Of a DNA stretch of 64,000 bases, positions 49,761 to 62,500 are shown piece after piece. The position numbers and the translations under genes were made by a program. Source of the DNA: Phalacrocorax aristotelis (lineage: Eukaryota > Chordata > Aves > Suliformes > Phalacrocoracidae); NCBI RefSeq assembly GCF_949628215.1, contig NC_134276.1:131192125-131256124 (forward strand). The letters run 5' to 3'. A model generated the notes under the pieces. It was not told the origin of the DNA. It made no database searches and saw only the letters and a list, made by a program, of their open reading frames with translations. The first letter of the stretch is position 1. The number at the start of each line of letters is the position of its first letter.

Positions 49761-50022
49761 AAAAGCGGAGTCGCCGCCGCCGAGCGCTTCCGCTTCCTGG
49801 AGTAGCCCCGCCCCGGGCTGCCCGGCCGCCGGCTTCACTGCCTCACTTCCGGCGAGGGCTGACCCCGCCCGCTCCGACACATTTCCGGTCTCGGCGCGAG
49901 TCGGGGGGCGGTCGCTCAGCACGTGTGGCGGCCGGTTGTAACGGACGTGCGGGGCGGGACCAGACCGAGGTTCCCTGTTGCCTTCCTTCCCCCCGCAGCC
50001 CGGAGTTCCCCTCGGTGCCGCC
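49679..50022. promoter_or_regulatory. GDAP2/WDR3 bidirectional CpG-island promoter
   Basis: At most 344 bp separate the GDAP2 first-exon donor from the WDR3 ATG, all GC-rich and CpG-dense, within an island of roughly 49.5-50.25 kb. Visible motifs are ETS-type CTTCCG/CTTCCGG at 49787-49792 and 49846-49852, TTTCCGG at 49882-49888, a GC box CCCCGCCCC at 49806-49814, and an E-box CACGTG at 49920-49925. No TATA box is seen. This matches a typical housekeeping divergent promoter. Confidence 0.85.
49920..49925. promoter_or_regulatory. Canonical E-box CACGTG upstream of WDR3
   Basis: A palindromic CACGTG lies 98 bp upstream of the WDR3 ATG in the promoter island. This is the preferred site of MYC/MAX and USF proteins. 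MYC control is established for many ribosome-biogenesis genes; its use here is inferred. Confidence 0.5.
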
Positions 50023-50193
50023 ATGGGCCTCACCCGGCAGTACCTGCGGTACGGTCCGGCCGCGCTCTTCGGGCTGGTGGCCAGCGCTAGGGGCAACGCG
50101 GCCTTCGTGGCGCTGCGAGGCGAGCGGGGCCGCTGCGTGGCCGTGCCGGCCTGCGAGCACGTCTTCGTGTGGGACACGCGGAAAGGAGAGAAG
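50023..50193 (+). CDS. WDR3: WDR3 first coding exon (residues 1-57)
   Basis: 57 codons from [17 protein letters not shown] to [10 protein letters not shown], donor gtgaga. The codons are very GC-rich because the exon lies in the CpG island. A strong acceptor-like tract (ccttccttccccccgcag) ends at 49998, so a separate upstream non-coding exon is possible. Confidence 0.96.
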
Positions 50194-53100
50194 GTGAGAG
50201 CGGGGCTCTCCCTGGGGCAGCGGGGTGTGTGGGTGTGTGTGTGCGGGAGGGGGTGGGGAGTGGGGCATGTTTTTGGACCACCTGCAGTAAAGCTGTCTGT
50301 GTCAGTGGGCTGCCTTTTAGGGGAAGCATCACCTCTACAGCTTCCCCCCTTTCCTGTAGTCTAAATGCACCTTGAGGTTTGCTTGTGGTGCGAGTCTGCA
50401 GCTGTGGGGTGTGCCCTGGCTGAATCTCGCTGTTGATCCTTTGAGATTTGCCGTTGGTGCCTCAGTTGGGGAAGAGTATTTGCTGCCACGGTGACTGGTA
50501 AGCTGTTCCCTTTTTATCTTGTGACCGGTAGCAGTACTATGTGAAAGTTCTGGGATGAAACAGGGATGTTGTGGAGTTTGTGTTTTGGCTGTGGAACCGG
50601 GCTTCCCATGTGAAAGTTGTATTCCATAGTGGGTTTGTGAGCTGTAACTTTAAGGACTTTGCCACATGTTTTCTCCTGTCAGATTCTGAAATCATTGTAA
50701 GTACTACTGTCCACCACAAACTGAATTCAGCATTGGCTTTATGGCCCATAGACTGGTGACTGCTAGCATGTTGTTTCAGAGATGTTTTTATCATTCCCAA
50801 GCTCTTGTGCAGTCTGTTGAAAAGCAGCTCTGTTCTGAGACAGTCCAAGCAAGAGAGGATGGGTCAGGAAGAAGCTTTCGGACTTTACTCTCAAACAATG
50901 TTCCTTGCTCTCTGGAACTTAAAATGCAGGGGCCTCTGAGTTCCAGGCCTCATTCTGCACCAGTTTCCTGTTTGATTATGAGAAATTACCTCCCTTTTAG
51001 CTGCTGTCTGCCTTGTAAAATGGGGCTAACGACACTGTATTCGGTGTAGGAAGCTGAAAAATGAACTTCTAAAGTGGCAGAAGTGCTCAGTTGCAAGTTC
51101 AGTAGAAGAGAAGAATATATTCTTTCTGCTGCCTAAGTATCTGGCTCTGACATGCTATTTATCAACATTATATGTGTTTTGTCTCCTAAAAATTGCAGGT
51201 TCTTATCCTTAAGGGTGTCAAGCAGGAGGTCAGTTGCCTCTGCCCCTCTCCAGATGGGTTGCACTTGGCTGTTGGGTATGAAGATGGATCAATCCGTGTC
51301 TTCAGCCTCCTAAGTGGAGAGGCAAATATCACTTTCAATGGACACAAGGCTGCAGTTACAACCCTGCAGTATGACCATCTGGGTGGACGGCTGGTATCTG
51401 GCTCAAAGGTGAGGGTTGCACATCTGGAGGACAGCCCTTTCGTAGACACGCTCTGTGGAGAAGGCTGACCTGCACTAAAACGTTTGGTATTTTAAGTGGG
51501 TTATGTGGCCACTGCCTATAGTCAGAGGATGGCAAGGAGAGGAGTTAGGGCTGCAAGATGGCAATGAAGTTGGGGAGCCCAGGGCTGGGAGAGCAGCGGG
51601 GACCACAGGGCAGGAGTGGGGAACTAGAAGACCTGTTAAAGGTGAAGAAGCTTGTGAGGCAGGGCAGAGGTGCACCTCAGGGGAATGAACGTCACTTGCA
51701 TTAATCATCCCTAACATTCAAATTCAGAGTGAGAAACCTTGCTCTCAGGTAACCTTTTCCATCTCATAGCAGAGGTAGATATTTTGCAGAGACAAACGCC
51801 AGTCCCTTGGAGACACTCTGTCTGTTCCAGGATACAGATGTCATTGTGTGGGATGTCATCAATGAGAGTGGTCTGTACCGGCTGAAAGGACATAAGGATG
51901 CTGTAACTCAAGTCCTTTTCTTGAAGGAGAAGAACCTGTTGGTCACCAGGTGAGCAAGGTTAAGTGTAGTGGTCAATCAGGAAAGTAGCTGTGGTTTTAC
52001 TTGCAATTCAGACATCCTAGATGCTACAGCTGTTTGACTCATGATATCTCGGACCCACTAGCAGCTCAGAATATGATTTTGTCACGGCTGCATATCTCAA
52101 AAGTCTGGTGTCTGAATCCAAATGTGTTAAGCAGAACTGAAATGGCTATCCTGAAAAACAGTGTTTGGAAAAAGGTTTAACTTGCTGGTAAATGTAGTAA
52201 CTTAGAATTATTGTAACAAGGCATAGTGATATGTTCGTTATGTATGTAACCATTTTTGCTGTTTCTTGAAGGATTAAGCAGGCTTACCTTCTGTGCGTGT
52301 AATTCACACAGCAATGTGACAGAAAAATTGCTTCCTAGCAGGCTGTAATTATAGGCATTAATTAAAAGATGATAGGGGTTTTTTTGAGTTAGTTTTTAGT
52401 TATTCAACATGAGCTGCTAGTTGACTGTATTCCTTTAATAATCAACAGTTGACAGATGATACTCTTGCTCAAATATCAGTCAGTTCAGTGCAAAATTATA
52501 ACATTTTTTTGGTGCTTTTTTGTTGTTTTGAATGGAAAAAGTAGTATTTTGTTGGCTTGATAGGTGATGCCTGTTTCTTAATGCAATTTCAAGTTTTTGC
52601 AGGTCAACTTTGGAAATGCTTCTTAATTCTCTCAGTAACTAAATTGAGATAAAGAATTCCTCTTTTTTGTTAAGAGTACAGATGTTATACTATTTTTCTG
52701 GAGATGCAAAGTTTTTCTTCTTACTTAAGATTGGGTTTTATCCCCAAGCAGCTAACTGCAGTCCTTTGTGTACAGATTTTTTTTTCAATAGTTTCATATG
52801 TCCAATTTACAAGTACCTTTGGATCCTGTGAAACGAAAGAGATGGATTAACAATAAGTATCACTTGTAATCAGATATTTTTGTACTGAGGCAGCTTAGTA
52901 ATGGAACAACAAGTTTTATATTTTGATTTAGTTGAGACTTATTGAGGAAAATAGGCTCTGACAAAGTTACCAAATAAAAAAAAATATTAATTGTTGTAGG
53001 GTGTACTGAAAGAATCTGTATAAATGTTCAGATTACTTTTCTCAGATGTTCTTGTAGCATCGGGGTAGCATAATATAGCCAGAAATATTTTTTCAAGGAG

Positions 53101-56100
53101 GTCTAGTCCTATGGGGACTTAGAAGGACCGAAACAGCTGTAATTCTCCTTTAGGAGGAGCAGCTCCAAATCACTGCTCAGAATGAAGGCAGCTACTTTTC
53201 TTGTAGCCTGGTCAGTGCACAGGCATGGCACAGGTTGCGAATGCGGAGAGGGGTTTTAGAAACAGCTTTAGAATTCATCAGCACTTTGCTTTTATTGTTC
53301 TCACCCTAAATAAGTGAGAAAGGAGGCTGTGTGACACTGGGGCTTGCAGCTGAATCCAGAAGAGGAAGCAGTTTTCAATGACTTGCTAGATACCTTTTTG
53401 CAGCACCTTTGTATTGCTACACTTTGTCCTTGTATAGCTTGTGGAATTCAATGTCTGAGCAGCTGCTCTGTGATATGTTGTGGCATCTTTTAGATTATTT
53501 TTTTTTTTATTTCTACCACTTTTCTAAGTGCATGAGCTCTGGCAGTCTCTCCTCATGTCTTGAGTTCTTTCTCCTTTGTTCCAGCGGCAAAGACACATTG
53601 GTGAAATGGTGGGATCTGGACACCCAGCACTGCTTCAAAACTCTGGTTGGACACCGTACTGAGGTAAAGAGGATGTGTGGGGAGGAGGGACTTCGGATTA
53701 CATGTCATGGCTCACTTGGTGCTTTCCCTGCTCTCAGGAGTTGTAAACTAGCACTGTGATATATTTTGCTTGTCATTAGGCTTTAGAGATGAGCAAATGA
53801 GAAACTTTCAAACTTTCCAGGAGCTGTCATCAACATGCAGTGGGTGACAATTCCAATATGGATGTCCCTGGATGAGGTCCCAGCTAGATTCAGTCTCTTC
53901 TTGTTTGCTGTTTAAATAAATCAATCAAAGATGCTTTGTTTTTGTTACGATAGTTAAAGGAGCTATAAGCCAATTTTTCACATTGTGCCTCTGGACAGGT
54001 TTGGGGGATGGCTTTGGTATCTGAAGAGCAGCGTCTGATCACTGGGAGTGCTGACAGTGAGCTGAGGGTGTGGGATATCACTTACATCCAGGAGGTAAGA
54101 TATTCCCTCTATAACCTCTCATAGTCTTGTCCAGCTGCTTGCCTTTGGCTAAGATGGGTCTGGAACACATTAAATCTGAGTGACATTCTAGGAAACAGAG
54201 CTGAAGCAATGTCTTTGCTGTCTGAGGGGTCCAGAAGCTGCTCTTGGGATAGACGTTGCTGTTTTCTGTGTTTTGAGCTTTCAAGTGAAGCTGCGAGCAC
54301 GTCCAGAACAAGATTTCCAGAATGTGTCAGAACTTACTGCCTTCTAGGTTATGGCTAGAGAAGGCAGTCCTGTGGTTAGATGAGAAGCAGGGGAGGACAA
54401 TGGAGTGTTTGGTGCCTACAGACATGCTGTAGGCCACTCCTTTGTTGCCGCATACGTGGAACCGTAACACTGTAGCTTGTGTGTTTTAAGGTATTCCTTA
54501 TGGGTTTTTTGTCCGTGAACAGGTAAAAGACCCTGATGAGCCAGAATCCAAGAAAAGCAAAGGATCTTCACCTGGAGCAGAAGAAAATACTGGCAAGGAT
54601 GAGACCCTAGAGTTGGATGAGAGTCCCGAGGAAGTAAGCTCCGTTTTCCATGCTGTCTGTGGGATGGTGTATCTAACCCCATTTACATGGTGCTGCTTGC
54701 AGAGCCAGCAGGAGTTTGAAAGTCACTCACACATTGCTCCTCTGCATTGGGTTTATACCCTGAGTGTCATATTTAGCCTGTTAGGGAAAATGTGGTAATT
54801 CTTGTCTTGCTTCATAACATCTTCCTCAGCAGCAGTTGCTGCCCCATCTACCTACAGAACATCATCAGAAGTATGTGTGCCAAAACACATACACATGTTA
54901 TTGTCCACTGAAAGCTTTTTCTTTGCCTATGTTTGGGGGGAACTAGCAAGTGTTTAAAGTTCAGCAGTGCTAACAGTGCTCTTTCATTGAGCAACATGGA
55001 AATAAAATAGTCACTAGCTGGCTGGCAGCTGCTGGGTTCAGTGCTGATGCCCGGCTTTGCAGGTCAGTAGCAGAAGCCGAGAGGTCAGAGTAACCATAAT
55101 GAAATATGGTGTGAGATTAAATTGCGGAAAACCGTCCCCACTTGTGCTGCTGGTGGAGACTTTACTGAATCTGTCTTTCTGGTGCAACTCTCTGGGGTCC
55201 TTCTCAGATTTCAGATTGCTTGTAGTTATAGTAGAAGATACCTGACCTTATAAATACGTTTCCAACTTCCTCTCCGGAGGATTTCTGTCCCTTCAACGAC
55301 CTGTTTAAGAGTCTCTGTTCTCACCTTCTCTGCCTCTTCTAACAGAAGAACTGATCTCTGCTGCCTTTGTAGCATAAAAATTCATTTCTGTCTCTTAAAT
55401 GGCTGTGGTTTGCCAATGAAGTTAAATTATTCTTCTGCTGAAACTGTCAATGATTATTTTCAGCTAAAATGCAACAAAACATAGTGAGATAAGCCTGTAG
55501 CTTACACAAATGCTTGTTTTGTCCCTAGATTATCCTTGCTAGGTGTTCTATCAGGACCCTGAAGGTTCATTTCCACCTCTTCCCCTCTTGACTTCCCTTG
55601 CCAGTAGATTTCTCAGTTTGCTTGAAAAGATCACTTGACCTTTCAGACTTAAGTTCTTCTCCTTCTTTCCCTATAGCGCCTCATAAAGTGCAGCAAAGTT
55701 GGATCCATCATGCGGGAAGGGAGAGACCGAATAGTTACTCTTGCCACAGACCGAACAGGCAAGATTTTGGCCTGCCATGTAAGTAATGCAGAGCTTTGCT
55801 ATCAAGCTGTAAAGGAGGCTGTTAGACACCTTCTGTAGTTTCTGTAAGGGCCAGCCAGGGCTTTGTGTGCCTTTGACTTTGTTTGCTCTGTCTCTAGGGA
55901 ACAGACGCTGTTCTGGAAGTGTTCTCTATCCTTTCTGGAGAGGAACTCCAAAAGAAATTGGAAAAGAAAATGAAGAAAGCAAAGAAAAAAGCCAAGTAAG
56001 TAGTCTTTTGGATGTATTTGGATGCTGTCTGTGTCCAGAGAACAGATAGGAAAGCCTTTCAGCAGCATGACACAGTGGTTGAACTCCAAGCTGCTGGGCA

Positions 56101-59100
56101 TTCTGTCTGTGCTAGCTGTTGTATTTTGAGGTCGCTGTTCCTGTGCATTCTTGGTGCTTGTCTGAGCAACGCTGCTCCCAGAGACTGAGGAAGTAACCTT
56201 TCTTTCTGAGTCTTCCCCCTGCAAATAAACCTAATGTGTACAAAGGAATGGACATAAAATGGGTTTTTCAGAGTTGCTCACTTCTACCTGACATTCATAT
56301 TTACACTGCTTGGTGCATCAAATAAAGTCCTTGGTAGGACATACAGGAATGAGAATTTCATCTGAGAAGCCAGAGCGACTCTGATACTTCGTCTCCTGTT
56401 TTACAGTAGGCAGAGATACAGGTGAAAGCTTTATTAATGCTTACTTTGTGTTAAGTGTGTCTCTGGGTATCCTGGCACTTAACAGGTGCCTCACAACAGC
56501 CCTTAGCGAGAGGTCTGGATCCATGGTAGAAATTGATGTACAGGGCACATAAATCTGGAGATGCATTTTGGCAATGGCTGAGGACTTCTGGTCAGTGGTA
56601 GGACATAAGCAGAAGCTGATTTTGCACTCAAACGCCGTTTTTTTTTGTCTGTTTTGTATCCATCTTTCTAATGTGCCTTGTTCAAGTGCTTTGGCTGTGG
56701 ATGAGGTTGCCTTTTTTAGGACAGTTTGTCTCTTTAGTAGTCTGCATACCAGCATGAACTTTGCTGTCTCACCCTGTTTTTAAATGTAGTTAGCACTGCT
56801 GGGCAAGAGGGCGTTTGTTTACATCAGGCTAAGTGGTTTCCTTATGTTATTCTCTATCCTTGTATTAGTTTGTTTTGGCTGTGCTGGGTTATTTGTCTCT
56901 CCTCTGTCGTCTGACGTTTCTAGACAGAACTCTGAAGAGGAGCCTGAAACCAGTGTGGAGCTGAGCCTGCAGGAGGAGATTCAGCGGGTCACTAACATCA
57001 AAGCTTCTTCTAAAATCAAGTGAGTGGAAAGCCTGTTGTAGAGGCTGATTTGTGGTTATGCAGCTACCTGGGGAGAGCTCTGTGCAGCTCAATGTAGGGA
57101 GAGATGGAAGAAGTTTCCCCCTTAACATCTGTTCAAGTGGGAGCTGGGGAGAGGCCTGCCATGATCTCCATTCATACCTCTTCCACAAGAGGTCCCCTTT
57201 GTGCACACCTCTGGCTTTGTGTGCACTTGCTTGTGGCATGCCTCTGTCTATATTCCTCTTTCTCAATTGTTCTTGATAACTGATCCCTCCTACATTTTGT
57301 GTTATTGTCCCTGTGTACAGCTCTGATTTTGTCTAATCAAACAGGTCATTTGACTTGATTCTCTCTCCAAAAGGAGAGCTGAAGATTGTACTACTGCTCC
57401 AGAATAACATCATTGAGTCATATAACCTGAACCTGTCCGAACAAGTCCCGCAGGCTGTCCGTACATCCAAGATAACCATTGGAGGCCACCGCAGTGATGT
57501 CAGGACATTGGCTTTCAGCTCTGACAACATTGCCATTCTCTCAGCAGCTGCAGAGTCTGTAAAGATTTGGAACAGGTAGACAGTCCAGTTGTGTACGTCC
57601 CCTCTACCCTATGTGTGTCAGTCTCACAGAACTCGGGGATGCTGTGTTCAGAGAGGCAGTGATAAGGAAGAGGGGATGATGGAGAAATAAAATAGTGAAT
57701 GAAGTAAAGGAAGTAAATAGGAAATTATTTTACTTCTTTCATTGTTAGGGAAACTGAGAAGCCATAGAGCTAAAACTGCATATTAACTCATGGAGTTTGA
57801 TGTTGTAAAGCAGCACTGAGGCTAGGTTTAGTGGCAGGTATAAAAGACAAATCTCTAAGCAAAGATCATACATAGCCGTCCAGTATATGGACTATATTTT
57901 GTTGTGGGTTTTTTTTTGCTTTTTTAATAAGGGCTAGTAACTGTTACCCTAAACTTGCTACTGTCTGTTCTGTAGGGAACACCTGGGTTTCTTGGCATCT
58001 TATCTGAACGAGCTGGTATTAGACTGAGTAGGCTACTGTTTTGATCTAGAGTGTTGTCCCAGTGTTTCCTGAGTGGTGCTGATTTCAAGCTCTGTTTCCT
58101 TTGAGTGTGCTATCTTACACTTCTCCCTCCTCTCCTGAATGACAAGAATTGCTGTTGGAGAATCAGAGCTCTGTCTTTGCTCGTAAGAGCCATAAGTAAT
58201 TATGGCAAACTATGTAACTGCCTGTTTTTATGGAAAATGTTCTTAACAGTAATGCTGGATAGCGTTTGGGTTGTAGGATGGTGGTGGTGTATCTTCTAGC
58301 CCCAGCTGAAAAGACAGCTGCGGGCAGAGGCCACTCTGGAGCACGTCTCACTTAGCAGGCCAGATTTTGTGTGTGATAAGAGGTTTTGGGCTCTGTCTTT
58401 GTCCACAGATCGACCTTGCAGTGCATCCGGACAATGGACTGTGAGTACGCACTCTGCTCGCTCTTCGTCCCAGGAGATCGGCAGGTCATTGTTGGCAGCA
58501 AGGTAAATAGTATCGCTTCTGCACTCCAGACTGCCTGGGTCTGGAAATGTTCTGAAAATGCAGCCTTACAGAAAATGCGTTGTGTCTCCTGATCTGGAGC
58601 ACTCTATTTTGGGTGTAAAACCCTCTCCAACAGTTAGGTTCTGCTTTGTTCCCAGATTCTTTATGTAGCTCCTTTGGCTTAAGCTGGACATCTGGGGAGA
58701 GCTTTGGGAAGTCCCTGATGAGGAATAGGAGTTTGGCCATCTGTATGTAACAGCCACCTAATAAAGCTGGCTGTTCAGGAGTTGGGTGGCAGGGTTGCTT
58801 TCTTGCTAGGAGCTGTTGTGTGTTGCAAAGGTGGAGGGGGTGATTTGTCCTCTCTGATGTGTCTCTCTCTGCAGACAGGGAAGCTGCAGCTTTATGACCT
58901 GGCTTCTGGGAGTCTGATGGAGACACTTAATGCTCATGACGGGGCAGTGTGGTCCATTGCTCTTTCACCAGACCAGGTAACTCAGCCACACTTCTAAGCA
59001 TCATCTATTGCATGTTTTTTTCATGTAGCTTCTTCCTATAGTGCTGTGTTTGCACTACTGATTGGAGCATGGGAACCCCTCATCCTGGGAGGTAGAGGAT

Positions 59101-59551
59101 GCAGCTGGTAGTGTCTAAGAACTTTAACTGTGGATGCATGCACAGCTTGATGAATAAACCCTCTAGTTATGTGGCACATGGCAATGAGTCTTTGGGCTAA
59201 AGTGGGACCATCCTCATCTCCTCATCTGGCTTCTGCATGATTGAGAACACTCGGACAGCCCTGGTGGAGTCCATGTGTGCAGCAGTATGTCTTGTGGATG
59301 TGTTCCAGCTGTGGAGAGCTTCAGCCCCTCGTAACAGGCTGCAGTGGCTGATTATTCTCCTTGTTAAATTTGCTGCTTGTCTGCTGGATTAAAGATCTCA
59401 TTAACATAGTGATGTTTTTTCTTCATATTGTACTCTTCTTGAGTGACCAAATCACCCTCCTCATCTATCTGATGGTCATTAGGCTGAACTTCTAGACCCT
59501 GCAGGATGTGTCTTCCAGGCTCTTAAATGTACTTTTTAAGTTACTGTAGTC

Positions 59552-59582
<31 letters not shown>

Positions 59583-62500
59583 GTGGCCCCAGGATCTGCA
59601 TGCACTGTGGGATAGGAATTATACCAGTGCCTTTTGAATCCATCCAAGGACTTAAATAGCTATTTTGGCGATAGCTCTGCAGTGAGAATGTGCGTTCACG
59701 TAATAATCCAATGTGTCCCTCAAAACCCATTTTTGGACACTGCTTTGCAGAAGTCATATACGTGGGGCTTGCATCCTTGCTTCCTAACATACAGATTAAT
59801 GTTTTGGTTCTGTTTGGGCACTGTTTTTCAGAGAGTTTTAATAGCTCTGACATTATATAGTTATATTTAATTGGTTATTTTTCTAGTAATCCGTAAAATC
59901 TGTAAGTAGCATAGTGTCAAGTTATTAGGTATTTCTCATTTAAAATTAAGCTTTGAAGCCTCTTAGCTGGTCTTTAATCCATGGAGTACTTGCTCTATTG
60001 AGCTGTATTATCCTTGTTTTGTAATGAAAATGTAACACAAGGCTAAGAGGCATGCCTTGCTTGAGCAACACTGTTACTATTATCAACTACAGCTTTAATC
60101 TTAAGGGAAAGGATAATCCCCATCAAATTAATTTTCTGTAAACTCTTCCTATTCAGTTTACTTTGGTGGAAACTGCAATTACCTGTTACTTCTATTGACC
60201 ATCCTCATAGTTACCAGGCCTGCCTGTTTACCCTGTTTGAATTATGGTGTTAAACGTAGTTTCTTCTTGGATCTCCCTCAGTATTTTTGAAGTTGCTGAG
60301 AATGGACATTGACAGTTTGGAGAATACATCATTCAGCTCTGTAAAAGTCTTGGATTTAGGGGATCTGAACCATTGATTTATAAATGTCTGACATAGGTAG
60401 CTTCTTTTTGACAGCCTTGTGAGTTTCTGGAGCAGTTTTTCATCACTGTCTTGCAATGTGAATACAGTATGTAGTTTTCCCCTGAGCAAAACAGATGAGA
60501 AATGTTTACTGAGTATTGCTGTTTAATAGTTCTCATACTTCCTTGTAGAAGTGGGTCAGTACTACTGAAATGATACTTTTTTTCCCTAATGTTCCTGTTT
60601 TACACGCACAAACTAACTCTGTTTGGCCTAACCACCTTGGCTGTAGAAATCTGTTTGTCTCTTACTCCTTGTATCAGTTTTTCTCCATTACCACAGTTCA
60701 GGTTCATATTGGTTTCCATCAGTTTCCACTTTCTTCTGTTGTGTGTGCTTTTCTTATTTTTCTTACATGGTAATGTGCTAGAAGCTGGAGTGGTTTTTAG
60801 TGGAATCTAAACCATAGCAAGTAATAACCTGCCTGAGATTCATTCACCCTACAGATTAAAACATCTGAGAGAGACTCTACCCCTGTTCTTAATGTAAAAG
60901 GGATAATGTTGAACTGCTCTTCCTTTAGAAGGCTGTGCTTGTGGGCTGTTGGTAAGGTGTGTGTGTGATCCAGTAACAGTGAGAGTGTCAACTTGCCCAC
61001 AAAACACAAACACATCATTACCTGCAGCTGAGATGACTTCTTTCAGCCCCAGAGTTTCAGCCCATGTCTTGATTTACATTTAGAGTCTTTGTCTTAGACC
61101 TTCCTGCCAGAACTTTTGAAATTGTTGTTGTTGTTCAGCCAATGCTCCAACCAGAGCAAGTACTCTTGGTGGTGTCTGCTTAATCATTAATACTGTAGGA
61201 ATGTGGGAGATTTCAAAAGCCTCCTTTTGTGTTGGCATTTCCTTGCTGAAGAATTTCTCTGGGTTATGGCAAAACTGGTTTCACAATTTTTGTTTTCCCC
61301 TGCAGCGTGGCTTTGTAACAGGAGGTGCTGATAAATGTGTCAAGTTCTGGGAGTTTGAGCTTGTGAAGGATGAGAGCAGCGTTCAGAAAAGGTGAGAAAA
61401 TAAACCTTTCTAGACTACATTCAGCTGCAGTATCCATTGTCATTGATGGATGCTTTGGCCTTTGCTGTGCACAAGTGCCCATGACATGTATGTGGAACAC
61501 GTGGAGAAGAGTGTGAGCTCAGTGCTGTGCTGTGAAGGCCTGAGCTTAGCTGGGGAAGAGTACTTGCCATTTTCTGACCCCTTGCTTGTGTGTGAGTTTA
61601 GCTTCTAAACACAGGATGGGCCTCCAGATCATTAAGCAGTAATGCAGTAGTGAAGTTTATCAGCCTGCAATCCCTGCTTATTTCCAGTCCTGTCTTGTTC
61701 AAGTCGTAAGGAGGAATGAGATGCTGTGTGTTAGAATTAACTTGCTTTCCCAGGGTGCCATGTGGGAGTTGTATTCATACCTCTTCCCCACTTGTTTGTT
61801 TGGGATAACAGTTGTTTTTCCCTCTTTCTGTTGCCAGGCTCTCCATGAAACATGTGCGCGTTTTGCAGTTGGATGAAGATGTTCTTTGTGTGCGGTACAG
61901 CCCCAGCCAGAAACTGCTGGCTGTCTCCTTACTGGATTGCACTGTGAAGATTTTCTACATTGACACGCTCAAGGTGCATGACCAAATGGGCAGTGAGGCT
62001 GTGCAGGGAGTGATGTAACTGTAGCCTGAAAGACCAGTAATACACAGGAAAAGTGTCTGTCTATTGCGTGACACTAGTAAGAATCAAGGAGAGACCACGC
62101 ATCCCACTTCAGGTGTCCAAATCTGACAGACCATGGCTAGCCCACACTTTCATTTTTCATCTGGGAAGTATTGTGAACCTGCAGGTGGCAAGGTTCACTC
62201 TCAACACTGCAGGCATGGTGGTACTCCAGAACTACAAGGCACTGTAAGGCATTAAATAGGGCATAGCAGAGGCAAAGCCTGGGGGAGGAGAATCTTCTTT
62301 GTGAGCAGTGTGTGGTGGTTTTGTGGGTTGTGTGTTAGCATGTGCCTGTTAGAGAATGACACAAGAAAGACCAGCACTGACAGGCAAAGAGAAGTAAACT
62401 CCATAGGCAGTGGTGGTTAGCACCAGAGTTAGCAGTGCTAGAAAGACAGAGCTCCTGAGGCAGAGCAGAACTAGCCTGGATCTTGAGATTTTTGCACACC

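Noticed and set aside
49674-50177. 167-codon minus-strand open frame across the same island
   Set aside because: GC-driven frame antisense to WDR3 exon 1, with no recognisable domain. GDAP2's own leader donor at 49677 lies at its end.
49490-50197. 235-codon plus-strand open frame across the CpG island
   Set aside because: It overlaps WDR3 exon 1 in a different frame and is rich in Arg, Pro and Ala, as expected for a stop-poor GC-rich island. The conserved WDR3 frame starts at 50023.
59148-59352. Possible C/D-box snoRNA in WDR3 intron 12 (tgatgaa near 59150)
   Set aside because: The nearest plausible CTGA D box is about 200 bases away and no closing terminal stem is seen, so the spacing is wrong for a C/D snoRNA.
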